64,000 nucleotides of DNA from Variovorax sp. 770b2 (GTDB lineage: Bacteria > Pseudomonadota > Gammaproteobacteria > Burkholderiales > Burkholderiaceae_C): contig NZ_FOXJ01000005.1 of NCBI RefSeq assembly GCF_900115685.1, positions 124,001-188,000 on the forward strand, read 5' to 3'. Made by a program: the position numbers and the translations under genes. A model generated the notes under the pieces. That model searched no databases, was not told where the DNA came from, and saw only the letters and a list, made by a program, of their open reading frames with translations. This document shows positions 27,712 to 40,848 of this stretch, one piece after another (position 1 is the first letter of the stretch; each line of letters opens with the position of its first letter).

Positions 27712-28283
27712 CCGGCCCGGCGACAATCGACGCCATTCAGGCCGAAGCCGACACGCGGCGCTGGCTCGAACGGGCGGTGATCGGCCTGAACCTGTGTCCC
27801 TTCGCCAAGGCGGTGCATGTGAAGGCGCAGATCCACTACGCCGTACACCTGCCCACCGAGGAGGCCGGCCTGATGGACGCGCTTCTTGCCGAAGCCCACG
27901 ACCTCGCAGCCGTCGACGCCGCCGTGCGCGACACCACCCTTCTGATTGCACCCAACACCTTGGCGGATTTTCTGGACTTCAACGATTTTCTGGCGCGCGC
28001 CGAACGCAAGCTCTCCCGGGCCGGCTTCGAGGGCGTGTTCCAGCTCGCGAGCTTTCACCCGCAGTTCCAGTTCGCGGGCACTGGGCCGCACGATATAGAG
28101 AACGCGACCAACCGGGCGCCGTACCCCACGCTGCACCTGCTGCGCGAAGACAGCGTGAGCCGCGCGGTCCAGGCGTTCCCGGAAGCCGAGGCCATCTTCG
28201 AACGCAACATCGAGACGCTCGAAGCGCTGGGCCCCGACGGCTGGGCAGCGCTCGACGTGGGCCCAGGGAGCGCCCGACCATGA
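27708..28283 (+). CDS. DUF1415 family protein
   Basis: A 191-residue cytoplasmic protein. The family hallmark NLCPFAKAV, with a single Cys, is near residue 30, followed by FLDFNDFL and LASFHPQFQFAGT. No enzymatic activity is established for this family as far as I know. It overlaps the MFS gene before it and the methyltransferase gene after it, each by four bases, so the three belong to one unit. Confidence 0.85.
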   Translation: MTGPATIDAIQAEADTRRWLERAVIGLNLCPFAKAVHVKAQIHYAVHLPTEEAGLMDALLAEAHDLAAVDAAVRDTTLLIAPNTLADFLDFNDFLARAERKLSRAGFEGVFQLASFHPQFQFAGTGPHDIENATNRAPYPTLHLLREDSVSRAVQAFPEAEAIFERNIETLEALGPDGWAALDVGPGSARP

Positions 28284-29161
28284 ATGCACACGCCGCCAAG
28301 GCCACGAAGACGAACAAGGCCGCCAAGGCCGATGCCGAACTGGCCGAGGTGCTGCGCCCCGGGCAGTCCATCGAACTGCTCAAGGAGCTGCACATCCTCA
28401 CGCGCGAGGGCCGGCTCAACCAGGACTCGCGGCGCAAGCTCAAGCAGGTCTATCACCTGTTCCAGTTCATCGAGCAACTGCTGCGCGAGCTGCCGGACGA
28501 GGGCGCCGAGGCCACGCTGGCCGACCATGGCGCGGGCAAGTCGTACCTCGGCTTCATCATCTACGACCTGTTCTTCAGCGCGCGCCAGGGCGGACATGTC
28601 TACGGCATCGAGACGCGCGGCGAGCTGGTCGAGCGTTCGCGCAAGCTGGCCGAACACCTGGGCTTCGGCCGCATGTCGTTCCTCAACCTCACGGTGGCCG
28701 AATCGGCGAGTGCGAGTGAACTGCCGGCGCAGATCGACGTGGTCACCGCGCTGCACGCCTGCGACACCGCGACCGACGACGCCATCGCCTTCGGCCTGGC
28801 GAAGAAGGCGCGCTGCATGGTGCTGGTGCCGTGCTGCCAGGCGGAAGTGGCCGCGTGCCTGCGCGAAACCAAGGCGCTGGCCCTGTCGCGCACGCCGCTC
28901 GCGGAACTGTGGCGCCATCCGCTGCACACGCGCGAAATAGGCAGCCAGCTGACCAACGTGCTGCGTTGCCTGTACCTCGAAGCCAACGGCTACAGCGTCA
29001 CGGTCACCGAACTGGTCGGCTGGGAGCACAGCATGAAGAACGAACTCATCCTGGCGCGCTACACCGGCCAGCGCAAGGCCAGCGCGGCGACGCGGCTGGG
29101 CGAGTTGTTGTCGCAGTTCGGGCTCGACGCGCTGGGCGACACGCGGTTTCGCCTGGCCTGA
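28280..29161 (+). CDS. Class I SAM-dependent methyltransferase (Methyltransf_32-like)
   Basis: A 293-residue protein with a Lys/Ala-rich N-terminal tail (residues 1-20) and a helical lead-in. A Rossmann-type SAM-binding motif follows: LADHGAGKSYLGFIIYDLFF (about 90-110). Then come YGIETRGELVERS, DVVTALHACDTATDDAI and VLVPCCQAEV. These match the Methyltransf_32 family, whose eukaryotic relatives include METTL25. The substrate is unknown. The gene ends the accessory unit before the RAYT transposase. Confidence 0.8.
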   Translation: MNAHAAKATKTNKAAKADAELAEVLRPGQSIELLKELHILTREGRLNQDSRRKLKQVYHLFQFIEQLLRELPDEGAEATLADHGAGKSYLGFIIYDLFFSARQGGHVYGIETRGELVERSRKLAEHLGFGRMSFLNLTVAESASASELPAQIDVVTALHACDTATDDAIAFGLAKKARCMVLVPCCQAEVAACLRETKALALSRTPLAELWRHPLHTREIGSQLTNVLRCLYLEANGYSVTVTELVGWEHSMKNELILARYTGQRKASAATRLGELLSQFGLDALGDTRFRLA

Positions 29162-29181
29162 GCGCTTGCCGGGCCCAGGCT

Positions 29182-29195
29182 GCCGCACGTGCGGC
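29182..29195. repeat. Perfect 14-bp palindrome upstream of the RAYT gene
   Basis: GCCGCACGTGCGGC is its own reverse complement and lies 17 bases before the transposase ATG. It may be an operator, or a REP-like hairpin recognised by the encoded protein. Confidence 0.45.
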
Positions 29196-29212
29196 TTAGG
29201 ATAGGCGCCACC

Positions 29213-29908
29213 ATGGCCCGACTCCCCCGTCTCACGCTGGCCGACATGCCGCACCACGTGATCCAGCGCGGCAACAACCGCCAGCCGATCTTTGTCGATC
29301 GCGCGGATCACGAGCGCCTGCTCGGCCTCTTGGCCGACAACGCAGCGCGCTTTGGCATCGCGCTGCACGCCTACGTGTTGATGGACAACCATTTCCACCT
29401 GCTGGCCACGCCCGACAGCACCACCGGCCTGCCGCAGTTCATGCAGTCGGTGGGGCGCAGCTACGTGCGCTACTTCAACGACCGCCATGGCCGCAGCGGC
29501 ACCTTGTGGGAAGGACGCTACAGGTCGACGCTGATCCAGACCGACCGCTACCTGATGACCTGCATGACCTACATCGACCTGAACCCGGTGCGTGCAGGCA
29601 TGGCGGCCGATGCCCGCGACTACCCGTGGTCGAGCCATGGGCACTATGCAGGCCTGCGTCGCGACAAACTGTTGACGCCGCATCCGCTGTACTGGGAGCT
29701 GGGCAACACGCCGTTCGCGCGCGAGGCGGCGTATGTCGAGTTGGTGCGCGGCGGGGTGCGGGCGGCCGACCAGACTGCGATTACCGAGGCCACGTTGCGT
29801 GGCTGGGCGGCGGGCGACGGCGATTTTCTGGACTCGTTGCAGAAATCCACCGAGCGCCGCGTGGTCAAGGCCAAGGCGGGCCGGCCACCATCCGCTTCCA
29901 ATTCCTGA
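29213..29908 (+). CDS. REP-associated tyrosine transposase (RAYT, Y1_Tnp)
   Basis: A 231-residue single-domain HUH nuclease related to IS200/IS605 TnpA. The metal-binding HUH motif is His60-Phe-His62 in MDNHFHLL. The catalytic Tyr is probably Tyr103 in GTLWEGRYRST. The conserved opening MPHHVIQRGNNRQPIF and the closing MTYIDLNPVRAGM are typical RAYT signatures. These are domesticated enzymes that move or maintain REP-type palindromes instead of themselves. It looks intact. It is single-copy in this window, next to an AT-rich flank, and is the obvious candidate partner for dispersed repeats seen here, although that link is inference. Confidence 0.92.
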   Translation: MARLPRLTLADMPHHVIQRGNNRQPIFVDRADHERLLGLLADNAARFGIALHAYVLMDNHFHLLATPDSTTGLPQFMQSVGRSYVRYFNDRHGRSGTLWEGRYRSTLIQTDRYLMTCMTYIDLNPVRAGMAADARDYPWSSHGHYAGLRRDKLLTPHPLYWELGNTPFAREAAYVELVRGGVRAADQTAITEATLRGWAAGDGDFLDSLQKSTERRVVKAKAGRPPSASNS

Positions 29909-29963
29909 GCTGAAAGCGCCGGCTTCGCGGCGTGTCATTTGCCTCTTCTGCTACCGTTTTTGA

Positions 29964-30025
29964 TGTGTCCCCAATTTAATTCCGATCAGAAAACTCGGTT
30001 TTTAATAAGAATCTGACCCCAATTA
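29964..30025 (+). repeat. AT-rich RAYT flank with repeated CCCCAATT
   Basis: This stretch is markedly AT-richer than its surroundings. It carries TGTGTCCCCAATTT at 29964 and TCTGACCCCAATTA at 30012, sharing CCCCAATT 48 bases apart. Similar GGGGTCAGA/GGGGACAC ends commonly flank RAYT genes in proteobacteria. It lies between the transposase and the gltB promoter. Confidence 0.6.
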
Positions 30026-30031
30026 AAGTGT

Positions 30032-30060
30032 TTGGCATTCTTTGTGCATCGCAATATGCT
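30032..30060 (+). promoter_or_regulatory. Sigma70 promoter for gltBD
   Basis: TTGGCA (30032-30037) and TATGCT (30055-30060) have an ideal 17-base spacer. Transcription would start near 30067, giving a leader of about 25 bases that contains AAGGAG (30081) before the ATG at 30093. It begins directly after the RAYT flank. Confidence 0.6.
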
Positions 30061-30092
30061 CCCTTTCCCTGCGAAAACTGAAGGAGTGCGCC

Positions 30093-34832
<4,740 letters not shown>

Positions 34833-34867
34833 GCGGCAACGACACACGAAGAACAGAGGACAGCACG

Positions 34868-36346
<1,479 letters not shown>

Positions 36347-36401
36347 GCGAGCGAATCGCCCTTCGGGCGTTTCCGTGACGTGCAGCCTGCCGGCCGCACG
36401 G

Positions 36402-36470
36402 CGCGAGGGCCGTCAAGCCGCGCGCTCGGTGGATGAATTCCTCATGGGATTCAGTGATTTGCCGCGCTGA
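36402..36470 (+). pseudogene. Remnant duplicate of the gltD 3' end
   Basis: Twenty-two codons plus TGA repeat the last 22 residues of gltD exactly (from REGRQAARS to GFSDLPR). Ten of 23 codons differ, all at the third base, with no amino-acid change. Upstream of 36402 the similarity stops. The pattern is what remains when a homologous but diverged gltD replaces the resident one and leaves its tail behind. The 36347-36401 spacer holds a short hairpin (CGCCC-TTC-GGGCG). Confidence 0.9.
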
Positions 36471-36508
36471 TTTTTGTTTCAATTTCGCGGGGGCCGTCAC
36501 GGCCCCGC

Positions 36509-36514
36509 TATCAT
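36509..36514 (+). promoter_or_regulatory. Possible -10 box of the mla operon
   Basis: TATCAT lies just after a GGGGCCG-TCA-CGGCCCC hairpin (36490-36506). A start near 36521 would place the 36530-36562 hairpin inside the mlaF leader. No matching -35 is visible. Confidence 0.25.
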
Positions 36515-36529
36515 TCGCGGAAACCGCAT

Positions 36530-36562
36530 GCCGGGATGCCTGAAAAGGCGCCCGGCTTTTTT
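36530..36562 (+). terminator. Intrinsic terminator or attenuator just before mlaF
   Basis: GCCGGG pairs with CCCGGC and GCCT with AGGC around a GAAA loop, followed by TTTTTT. The structure ends six bases before the ATG at 36569. It could end the gltBD transcript; if the mla promoter lies upstream, it would act as an attenuator. Confidence 0.75.
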
Positions 36563-36568
36563 ATTGAG

Positions 36569-37396
36569 ATGGACCCAGCCGCACAGCCACAACCCTTCGT
36601 AGAGTTCCGCGACGTCACGTTCGGCTACGGCGCGCGCGCGATCCTGGACGGCGTCTCTTTCGCCGTCCCGCGCGGCAAGGTCACGGCCCTCATGGGCGCT
36701 TCGGGCGGTGGCAAGACCACTGCGTTGCGATTGATCGGCGGACAGCAGCGGGCTCAGCGCGGCGAAGTGCTTTTCGATGGCCATGACGTCGGCAAGTTCG
36801 ACAACGCGACCCTCTATGTGGCCAGGCGCCGCATGGGCATGCTCTTCCAGTCGGGCGCGTTGTTCACCGACATGACCGTGTTCGACAACGTGGCGTTCCC
36901 GCTGCGCGAGCACACCCAGTTGTCCGAGGCCCTGGTGCGCGACGTGGTGCTCATGAAGCTCGATGCGGTCGGCCTGCGCGGTGCGCGCGACCTGATGCCC
37001 AGCGAGGTGTCGGGTGGCATGGCGCGGCGGGTGGCGCTGGCGCGTGCGATCGCGCTCGACCCCGACCTCGTGATGTACGACGAACCCTTCGCCGGCCTCG
37101 ATCCGATTTCGCTCGGCACCGCGGCGCGGCTGATTCGCCAGCTCAACGACACGCTCGGGCTGACCAGCATCATCGTGTCGCACGATCTCGAAGAAACCTT
37201 CCGCATCGCCGATCACGTGATCGTCCTGGCCAACGGCAGCATCGCCGCGCAGGGCACGCCGGCCGAGGTGCGCGAAAGCACCGATCCGCTGGTGCATCAG
37301 TTCGTCAATGCGCTGCCTGACGGACCCGTGCGATTCCACTACCCCGGCGTCAGCATCGAAGACGACTTCGGCAATGTCGAAGGAGGGCGCTCATGA
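36569..37396 (+). CDS. mlaF: Phospholipid transport ATPase MlaF
   Basis: A 275-residue ABC ATPase of the Mla system, which moves phospholipids between outer and inner membranes to keep outer-leaflet asymmetry. Walker A is GASGGGKTT (43-51), the signature is SGGMARRVALARA, Walker B is LVMYDEPFAGLDP, and the switch is VSHDLEE. The ATG at 36569 is used because the in-frame ATG at 36536 lies inside the terminator stem. No ribosome binding site is evident. Its stop is overlapped by a bridging mini-ORF that leads to mlaE. Confidence 0.93.
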   Translation: MDPAAQPQPFVEFRDVTFGYGARAILDGVSFAVPRGKVTALMGASGGGKTTALRLIGGQQRAQRGEVLFDGHDVGKFDNATLYVARRRMGMLFQSGALFTDMTVFDNVAFPLREHTQLSEALVRDVVLMKLDAVGLRGARDLMPSEVSGGMARRVALARAIALDPDLVMYDEPFAGLDPISLGTAARLIRQLNDTLGLTSIIVSHDLEETFRIADHVIVLANGSIAAQGTPAEVRESTDPLVHQFVNALPDGPVRFHYPGVSIEDDFGNVEGGRS

Positions 37397-37482
37397 GCGC
37401 AGCGCTGGGCCGCCCCGAGCAAGCGAAGCCCCCCTCGGGCGGCAGTGAGGACACGAAGTGCCGAACGTGGGGGCAAATATGA
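37393..37482 (+). repeat. Bridging mini-ORF repeat, copy 2 (mlaF to mlaE)
   Basis: A 29-codon frame beginning MSAALGRPEQAK starts in the mlaF stop (ATGA, 37393-37396) and ends in the mlaE start (ATGA, 37479-37482). Its first 35 bases match the copies at 25236 and 63647. Its second half (GACACGAAGTGC...GGGGG) matches the A-type repeats at 42559, 50514 and 59971. Confidence 0.7.
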
Positions 37483-38261
37483 CCTGGTGGAAGCCCGCCG
37501 ACGTCGGCTTTGCCGTGCGCAGCCATCTGGCGAATCTTGGCCATGGCGCCAAGCTCTTCATGCGCCTCGTGGGCCCCGGCGCGCAGATCATGCGTCGCTT
37601 CAGCCTCGTGCGCGACCAGATTCATTTCCTGGGCAACTACTCGCTCGCGATCATCGGCGTGTCGGGGCTGTTCGTCGGCTTCGTGCTGGGGCTGCAGATG
37701 TACTACGCGCTGCAGCGCTACGGCTCGTCCGAGGCGCTCGGCCTGCTGGTGACGCTGAGCCTGGTGCGCGAGCTCGGGCCCGTGGTGGCGGCACTGCTTT
37801 TCACCGGCCGGGCCGGCACATCGCTCACCGCCGAGATCGGGCTCATGAAGGCCGACGAGCAATTGAGCGCCATGGAAATGATGGCGGTCGACCCGGTGCA
37901 GCGCATTCTTGCGCCGCGCTTCTGGGCAGGCGTCATCACCATGCCGCTGCTGGCGGCCGTGTTCAGCGCGGTCGGCATCATGGGCGGCTACGTGGTGGGC
38001 GTGCTGATGCTGGGGGTCGATCCGGGTGCGTTCTGGGGCCAGATGCAGGGCGGCGTCGATGTGTGGCGCGACGTCGGCAACGGCGTGATCAAGAGCATCG
38101 TCTTCGGCTTCACCGTGACTTTCATCGCGCTGCTGCAGGGCTACGAGGCCCAGCCCACGCCCGAAGGCGTGTCGCGCGCGACGACGCGCACGGTCGTGAC
38201 GGCATCGCTCGCGGTGCTGGGGCTCGACTTCCTGCTCACCGCCATGATGTTCAGTATTTAA
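37479..38261 (+). CDS. mlaE: Phospholipid transport permease MlaE
   Basis: A 260-residue inner-membrane permease of the Mla transporter, with about five to six hydrophobic helices. Typical MlaE stretches are [24 protein letters not shown] and [14 protein letters not shown]. The ATG at 37479 (MTWWKPAD) is chosen: it overlaps the mini-ORF stop, and an upstream in-frame ATG (37458) would translate repeat sequence. Confidence 0.93.
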   Translation: MTWWKPADVGFAVRSHLANLGHGAKLFMRLVGPGAQIMRRFSLVRDQIHFLGNYSLAIIGVSGLFVGFVLGLQMYYALQRYGSSEALGLLVTLSLVRELGPVVAALLFTGRAGTSLTAEIGLMKADEQLSAMEMMAVDPVQRILAPRFWAGVITMPLLAAVFSAVGIMGGYVVGVLMLGVDPGAFWGQMQGGVDVWRDVGNGVIKSIVFGFTVTFIALLQGYEAQPTPEGVSRATTRTVVTASLAVLGLDFLLTAMMFSI

Positions 38262-38298
38262 AGGGGCATCGCTCCAATCGTTCTAGAGAGTGCAAACC

Positions 38299-38793
38299 AT
38301 GCAACGTTCCAACAACGACATCTGGGTCGGCCTGTTCGTGCTGATCGGCGCGGCCGCACTGCTGTTCCTCGCGCTGCAGTCGGCCAACCTGCTGAGCCTG
38401 AATTTCCAGAAGACCTACGCGGTCACCGCGCGGTTCGACAACATTGGTGGTTTGAAGCCACAAACCGCGGTCAAGAGTGCAGGCGTGGTGGTCGGACGTG
38501 TGGAATCCATCGCGTTCAACGACAAGGCCTTTCAGGCCGACGTCACGCTGGCCCTGCAAAACCGTTACAGTTTTCCCAAGGACAGCTCGCTCAAGATCCT
38601 GACCAGTGGCCTGCTCGGCGAGCAGTACATCGGCATCGAAGCGGGCGCCGAGGAGAAGAACTTGCAAGCCGGCGACACCATCACTTCGACCCAATCGGCC
38701 GTGGTGCTGGAGAACCTGATCAGCCAGTTCCTCTACAGCAAGGCGGCCGAAGGGGGCTCGAATACGGCGCCGGCAACAGCCAACAAAAAATGA
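38299..38793 (+). CDS. mlaD: Phospholipid-binding MCE protein MlaD
   Basis: A 164-residue inner-membrane-anchored protein with one N-terminal helix (about 8-28) and an MCE domain (YAVTARFDNIGGLKPQTAVKSAGVVVGRV). Its hexamer forms the lipid tunnel of the Mla complex. The ATG follows GAGAG by eight bases. Its stop overlaps the first ATG of mlaA. Confidence 0.93.
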   Translation: MQRSNNDIWVGLFVLIGAAALLFLALQSANLLSLNFQKTYAVTARFDNIGGLKPQTAVKSAGVVVGRVESIAFNDKAFQADVTLALQNRYSFPKDSSLKILTSGLLGEQYIGIEAGAEEKNLQAGDTITSTQSAVVLENLISQFLYSKAAEGGSNTAPATANKK

Positions 38794-39566
38794 AATCACG
38801 ATTCTTTGCGTCGAATGCTATGAAAAGCATAGCTAATAGTGCCCGTTGGGCGATCGCGGCAGCCGCCTTGGCGATCGTCGCCGGATGTGCCACCGGGCCC
38901 AATGCCAATCCGGCCGATCCGTTCGAGCCTTTCAATCGCGGCGTTTCGCGCTTCAACGACACGGTGGACGACGCCGTGTTCGTGCCAGTGGCCACGGCCT
39001 ACCAGCGTGCATTGCCCCAGATGGTGCGCACGGGCGTGAACAACTTCTTCGGCAACCTGGGCGACGTCTGGAACCTTGCCAACAACGTGGTGCAGCTGAA
39101 GGTGCAAAACAGCGCCGAGACCTTCATGCGGCTCAACGTCAACACCTTCTTCGGGCTCGGCGGATTGCTCGACGTGGCCACCGAGGCGGGCATTCCGCGG
39201 CACGAAGAAGACTTCGGCCAGACGCTGGGCCACTGGGGCGTGGGCGCCGGTCCCTATGTCGTGCTGCCGCTGCTCGGGTCTTCGACGCTGCGCGACACGG
39301 CCGCACTGCCGGTGGACCGTTTTGGCGACCCGGTCTCCCAGATGGACGACGTGGCCTGGCGCAATTCGCTCTCGGTGCTGCGCGTCGTCGACACGCGTTC
39401 GCAGTACCTGCGCGCGAGCCGCCTGCTCGGTGAAGCCGCGCTCGACAAGTATTCGTTCACGCGCGATGCGTTCCTGCAGCGCCGCCGCAGCCAGGTCTAC
39501 GACGGCAATCCACCGGACGACGGTGCGGGCAACAGCCCGGCCGACGACGGCGCGGAAAGCAAGTAA
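38790..39566 (+). CDS. mlaA: Outer-membrane lipoprotein MlaA (VacJ)
   Basis: A 258-residue lipoprotein that removes phospholipids from the outer leaflet with the help of porins. The lipobox IVAGC gives Cys33. Family landmarks are DPFEPFNRGVSRFNDTVDD, GNLGDVWNLANN, HEEDFGQTLGHWGVGAGPYVVLP and the RDTAALPVD region. Two starts are possible. The ATG at 38790 overlaps the mlaD stop; the ATG at 38820 gives a more standard 23-residue lipoprotein signal and lies within a small repeat. Unlike E. coli, mlaA is inside the mla operon, as is usual in Burkholderiales. Confidence 0.93.
   Translation: MKSRFFASNAMKSIANSARWAIAAAALAIVAGCATGPNANPADPFEPFNRGVSRFNDTVDDAVFVPVATAYQRALPQMVRTGVNNFFGNLGDVWNLANNVVQLKVQNSAETFMRLNVNTFFGLGGLLDVATEAGIPRHEEDFGQTLGHWGVGAGPYVVLPLLGSSTLRDTAALPVDRFGDPVSQMDDVAWRNSLSVLRVVDTRSQYLRASRLLGEAALDKYSFTRDAFLQRRRSQVYDGNPPDDGAGNSPADDGAESK
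38817..38833 (+). repeat. 17-bp hairpin repeat, copy 2 (within the mlaA start region)
   Basis: GCTATGAAAAGCATAGC forms a GCTAT/ATAGC stem and contains the alternative mlaA ATG at 38820. It matches the copies at 6918 and 49858. Read in frame it encodes MKSIAN, compared with MKSVAN at hisH. Confidence 0.55.
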
Positions 39567-39586
39567 AAAGCGCGGCGGTGGACGAT

Positions 39587-39616
39587 GAAGCCGCTTGCAT
39601 CCGGTTGCAAGGCTTC
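39587..39616 (+). other. Stable hairpin between mlaA and mlaC
   Basis: GAAGCC-gc-TTGCA pairs with TGCAA-GGCTTC, giving eleven base pairs with a two-base bulge and a six-base loop. No T-run follows, so it is more likely an mRNA-processing or stability element than a terminator. It lies in the 170-base mlaA-mlaC gap, which contains no gene. Confidence 0.5.
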
Positions 39617-39736
39617 ACCTGCGCTTCAGGAACCCGGTCGGCTTCGGGCCTGTCGAATCCGTTCTTGTCGCAGCACCTCAGGCGCCTTGCGCGACTCCGG
39701 TGCTTCGTCCATTTTCAAAACTTCGAGGGACTCTCC

Positions 39737-40393
39737 ATGAACAACAAGATCTTGCAACGACGCGATGTGGGCCGGCTGGTTCTGGCTGGCGCCCTGCTGT
39801 TCGGCGCCGCCGTCGCCTTCGTCCGCCCGGCCTACGCTGCCGACGAGGCGCCCGACGCGCTGGTCAAGCGCCTGTCGAGCGACGTGCTCGAGACGATCAA
39901 GGCCGACTCGTCGATCAAGGCCGGCGACGTCAACAAGATCATGCTGCTGGTCGACAGCAAGATCATGCCCAACGTCAACTTCCAGCGCATGACGGCCTCG
40001 GCCGTCGGCCCGGCCTGGCGCCAGGCCACCCCCGAGCAGCAAAAGCGCCTGCAGGAAGAATTCAAGGCCCTCCTGGTTCGCACCTACGCCGGCGCGCTCG
40101 ACCAGGTGGTCGACCAGACCGTCACCGTCCGTCCGTTCCGCGGTTCGGCCGACGACAAGGAAGTGCTGGTCCGCACCGAGATCCAGGGCCGCGGCGAGCC
40201 CGTGCAACTGGACTACCGCCTGGAGAAGACGCCGGGCCAGGGCGCGGGCTGGAAGGTCTACAACCTCAATGTGCTGGGCGTCTGGCTGGTCGATACCTAC
40301 CGCACGCAGTTCGCGCAGGAAATCAACAAGAGCGGCATCGACGGCCTGATTGCCGCGCTGGCCAGCCGCAACAAGAGCAACACCAAGGGCTGA
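39737..40393 (+). CDS. mlaC: Periplasmic phospholipid shuttle MlaC
   Basis: A 218-residue periplasmic protein that carries phospholipids between MlaA and the MlaFEDB complex. The signal peptide ends PAYA-AD near residue 34. Later family stretches include IMPNVNFQRMTASAVGPAWRQATPEQ and GWKVYNLNVLGVWLVDTYR. The ATG at 39737 gives a proper signal peptide; an in-frame ATG at 39578 would add 53 unrelated residues through the hairpin region. Confidence 0.94.
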   Translation: MNNKILQRRDVGRLVLAGALLFGAAVAFVRPAYAADEAPDALVKRLSSDVLETIKADSSIKAGDVNKIMLLVDSKIMPNVNFQRMTASAVGPAWRQATPEQQKRLQEEFKALLVRTYAGALDQVVDQTVTVRPFRGSADDKEVLVRTEIQGRGEPVQLDYRLEKTPGQGAGWKVYNLNVLGVWLVDTYRTQFAQEINKSGIDGLIAALASRNKSNTKG

Positions 40394-40412
40394 CCGGCCC
40401 ACGGCAACGCAC

Positions 40413-40688
40413 ATGCTGGTCCTGCCCACCAAGCTCACCCACGACGAGGCCCCCGCCTGCATGCGCATGCTGCAGCAGGGGCTCAAGGGCCAGACGGATT
40501 CGTCGTCCACGGTGGTCGATGCCACCGCGCTGGCCCAGTTCGATTCGTCGGCACTGGCGGTGCTGCTCGAGTGCCGCCGCGAGTCCAGCGCGCTGGGCCG
40601 CGGCTTCTCGGTCAAAGGGCTCTCGCCGCGGCTGCGCGAACTGGCCGCGCTGTACGGCATCGCGGGCCTTTTGCCCGCCGCGCCCTGA
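40413..40688 (+). CDS. mlaB: STAS-domain protein MlaB
   Basis: A 91-residue cytoplasmic STAS protein that binds and stabilises MlaF. The signature stretch AQFDSSALAVLLECRRES contains the conserved D-S-S-A loop. The start MLVLPTKLTH is chosen; an in-frame ATG at 40350 overlaps mlaC. It completes the six-gene mlaFEDACB set. Confidence 0.88.
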   Translation: MLVLPTKLTHDEAPACMRMLQQGLKGQTDSSSTVVDATALAQFDSSALAVLLECRRESSALGRGFSVKGLSPRLRELAALYGIAGLLPAAP

Positions 40689-40697
40689 CTAATTAGC

Positions 40698-40787
40698 CCC
40701 CGGCTTTTCACTCCGCTTCGTTGCGTGCAATTCGCCACCCCCCGAGGGTGAGGCGCGGCCCGCCTTGGGGCGGCCCGGCGGCGGCAT
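40698..40787 (-). repeat. Modular intergenic repeat, B-type copy 1
   Basis: Contains CCCCCGGCTTTTC, then AATTCGCCACCCCCCGAGGG and CCGCCTTGGGGCGGCCCGGCGGCGG, nearly identical to 52624-52710. In reverse complement it parallels the MSAA-type repeat (GGGCCGCCCC..., CTCGGG, ...GGGGGC), so both seem to belong to one modular family. Here it lies between mlaB and the ABC transporter promoter. Confidence 0.7.
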
Positions 40788-40831
40788 GAGGGCAATCGAG
40801 CCGCTGCACGGCAGCTCACGGGGTCGCCCCT

Positions 40832-40837
40832 TAAAAT
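40832..40837 (+). promoter_or_regulatory. -10-like box before the ABC exporter
   Basis: TAAAAT lies eleven bases before the ATG at 40849. A start at about 40844 would leave only a few untranslated bases, too short for a ribosome binding site. Confidence 0.35.
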
Positions 40838-40848
40838 CGCGGGCTCCC

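Noticed and set aside
29213-29908. Complete IS200/IS605 element
   Set aside because: No TnpB, no clear left and right hairpin ends with target site; the protein matches RAYT signatures better than IS TnpA.
30012-30025. Terminator for the RAYT gene in the AT-rich flank
   Set aside because: The only nearby stem (CCGA...TCGG before TTTTT at about 29982-30003) is four base pairs, too weak to call.
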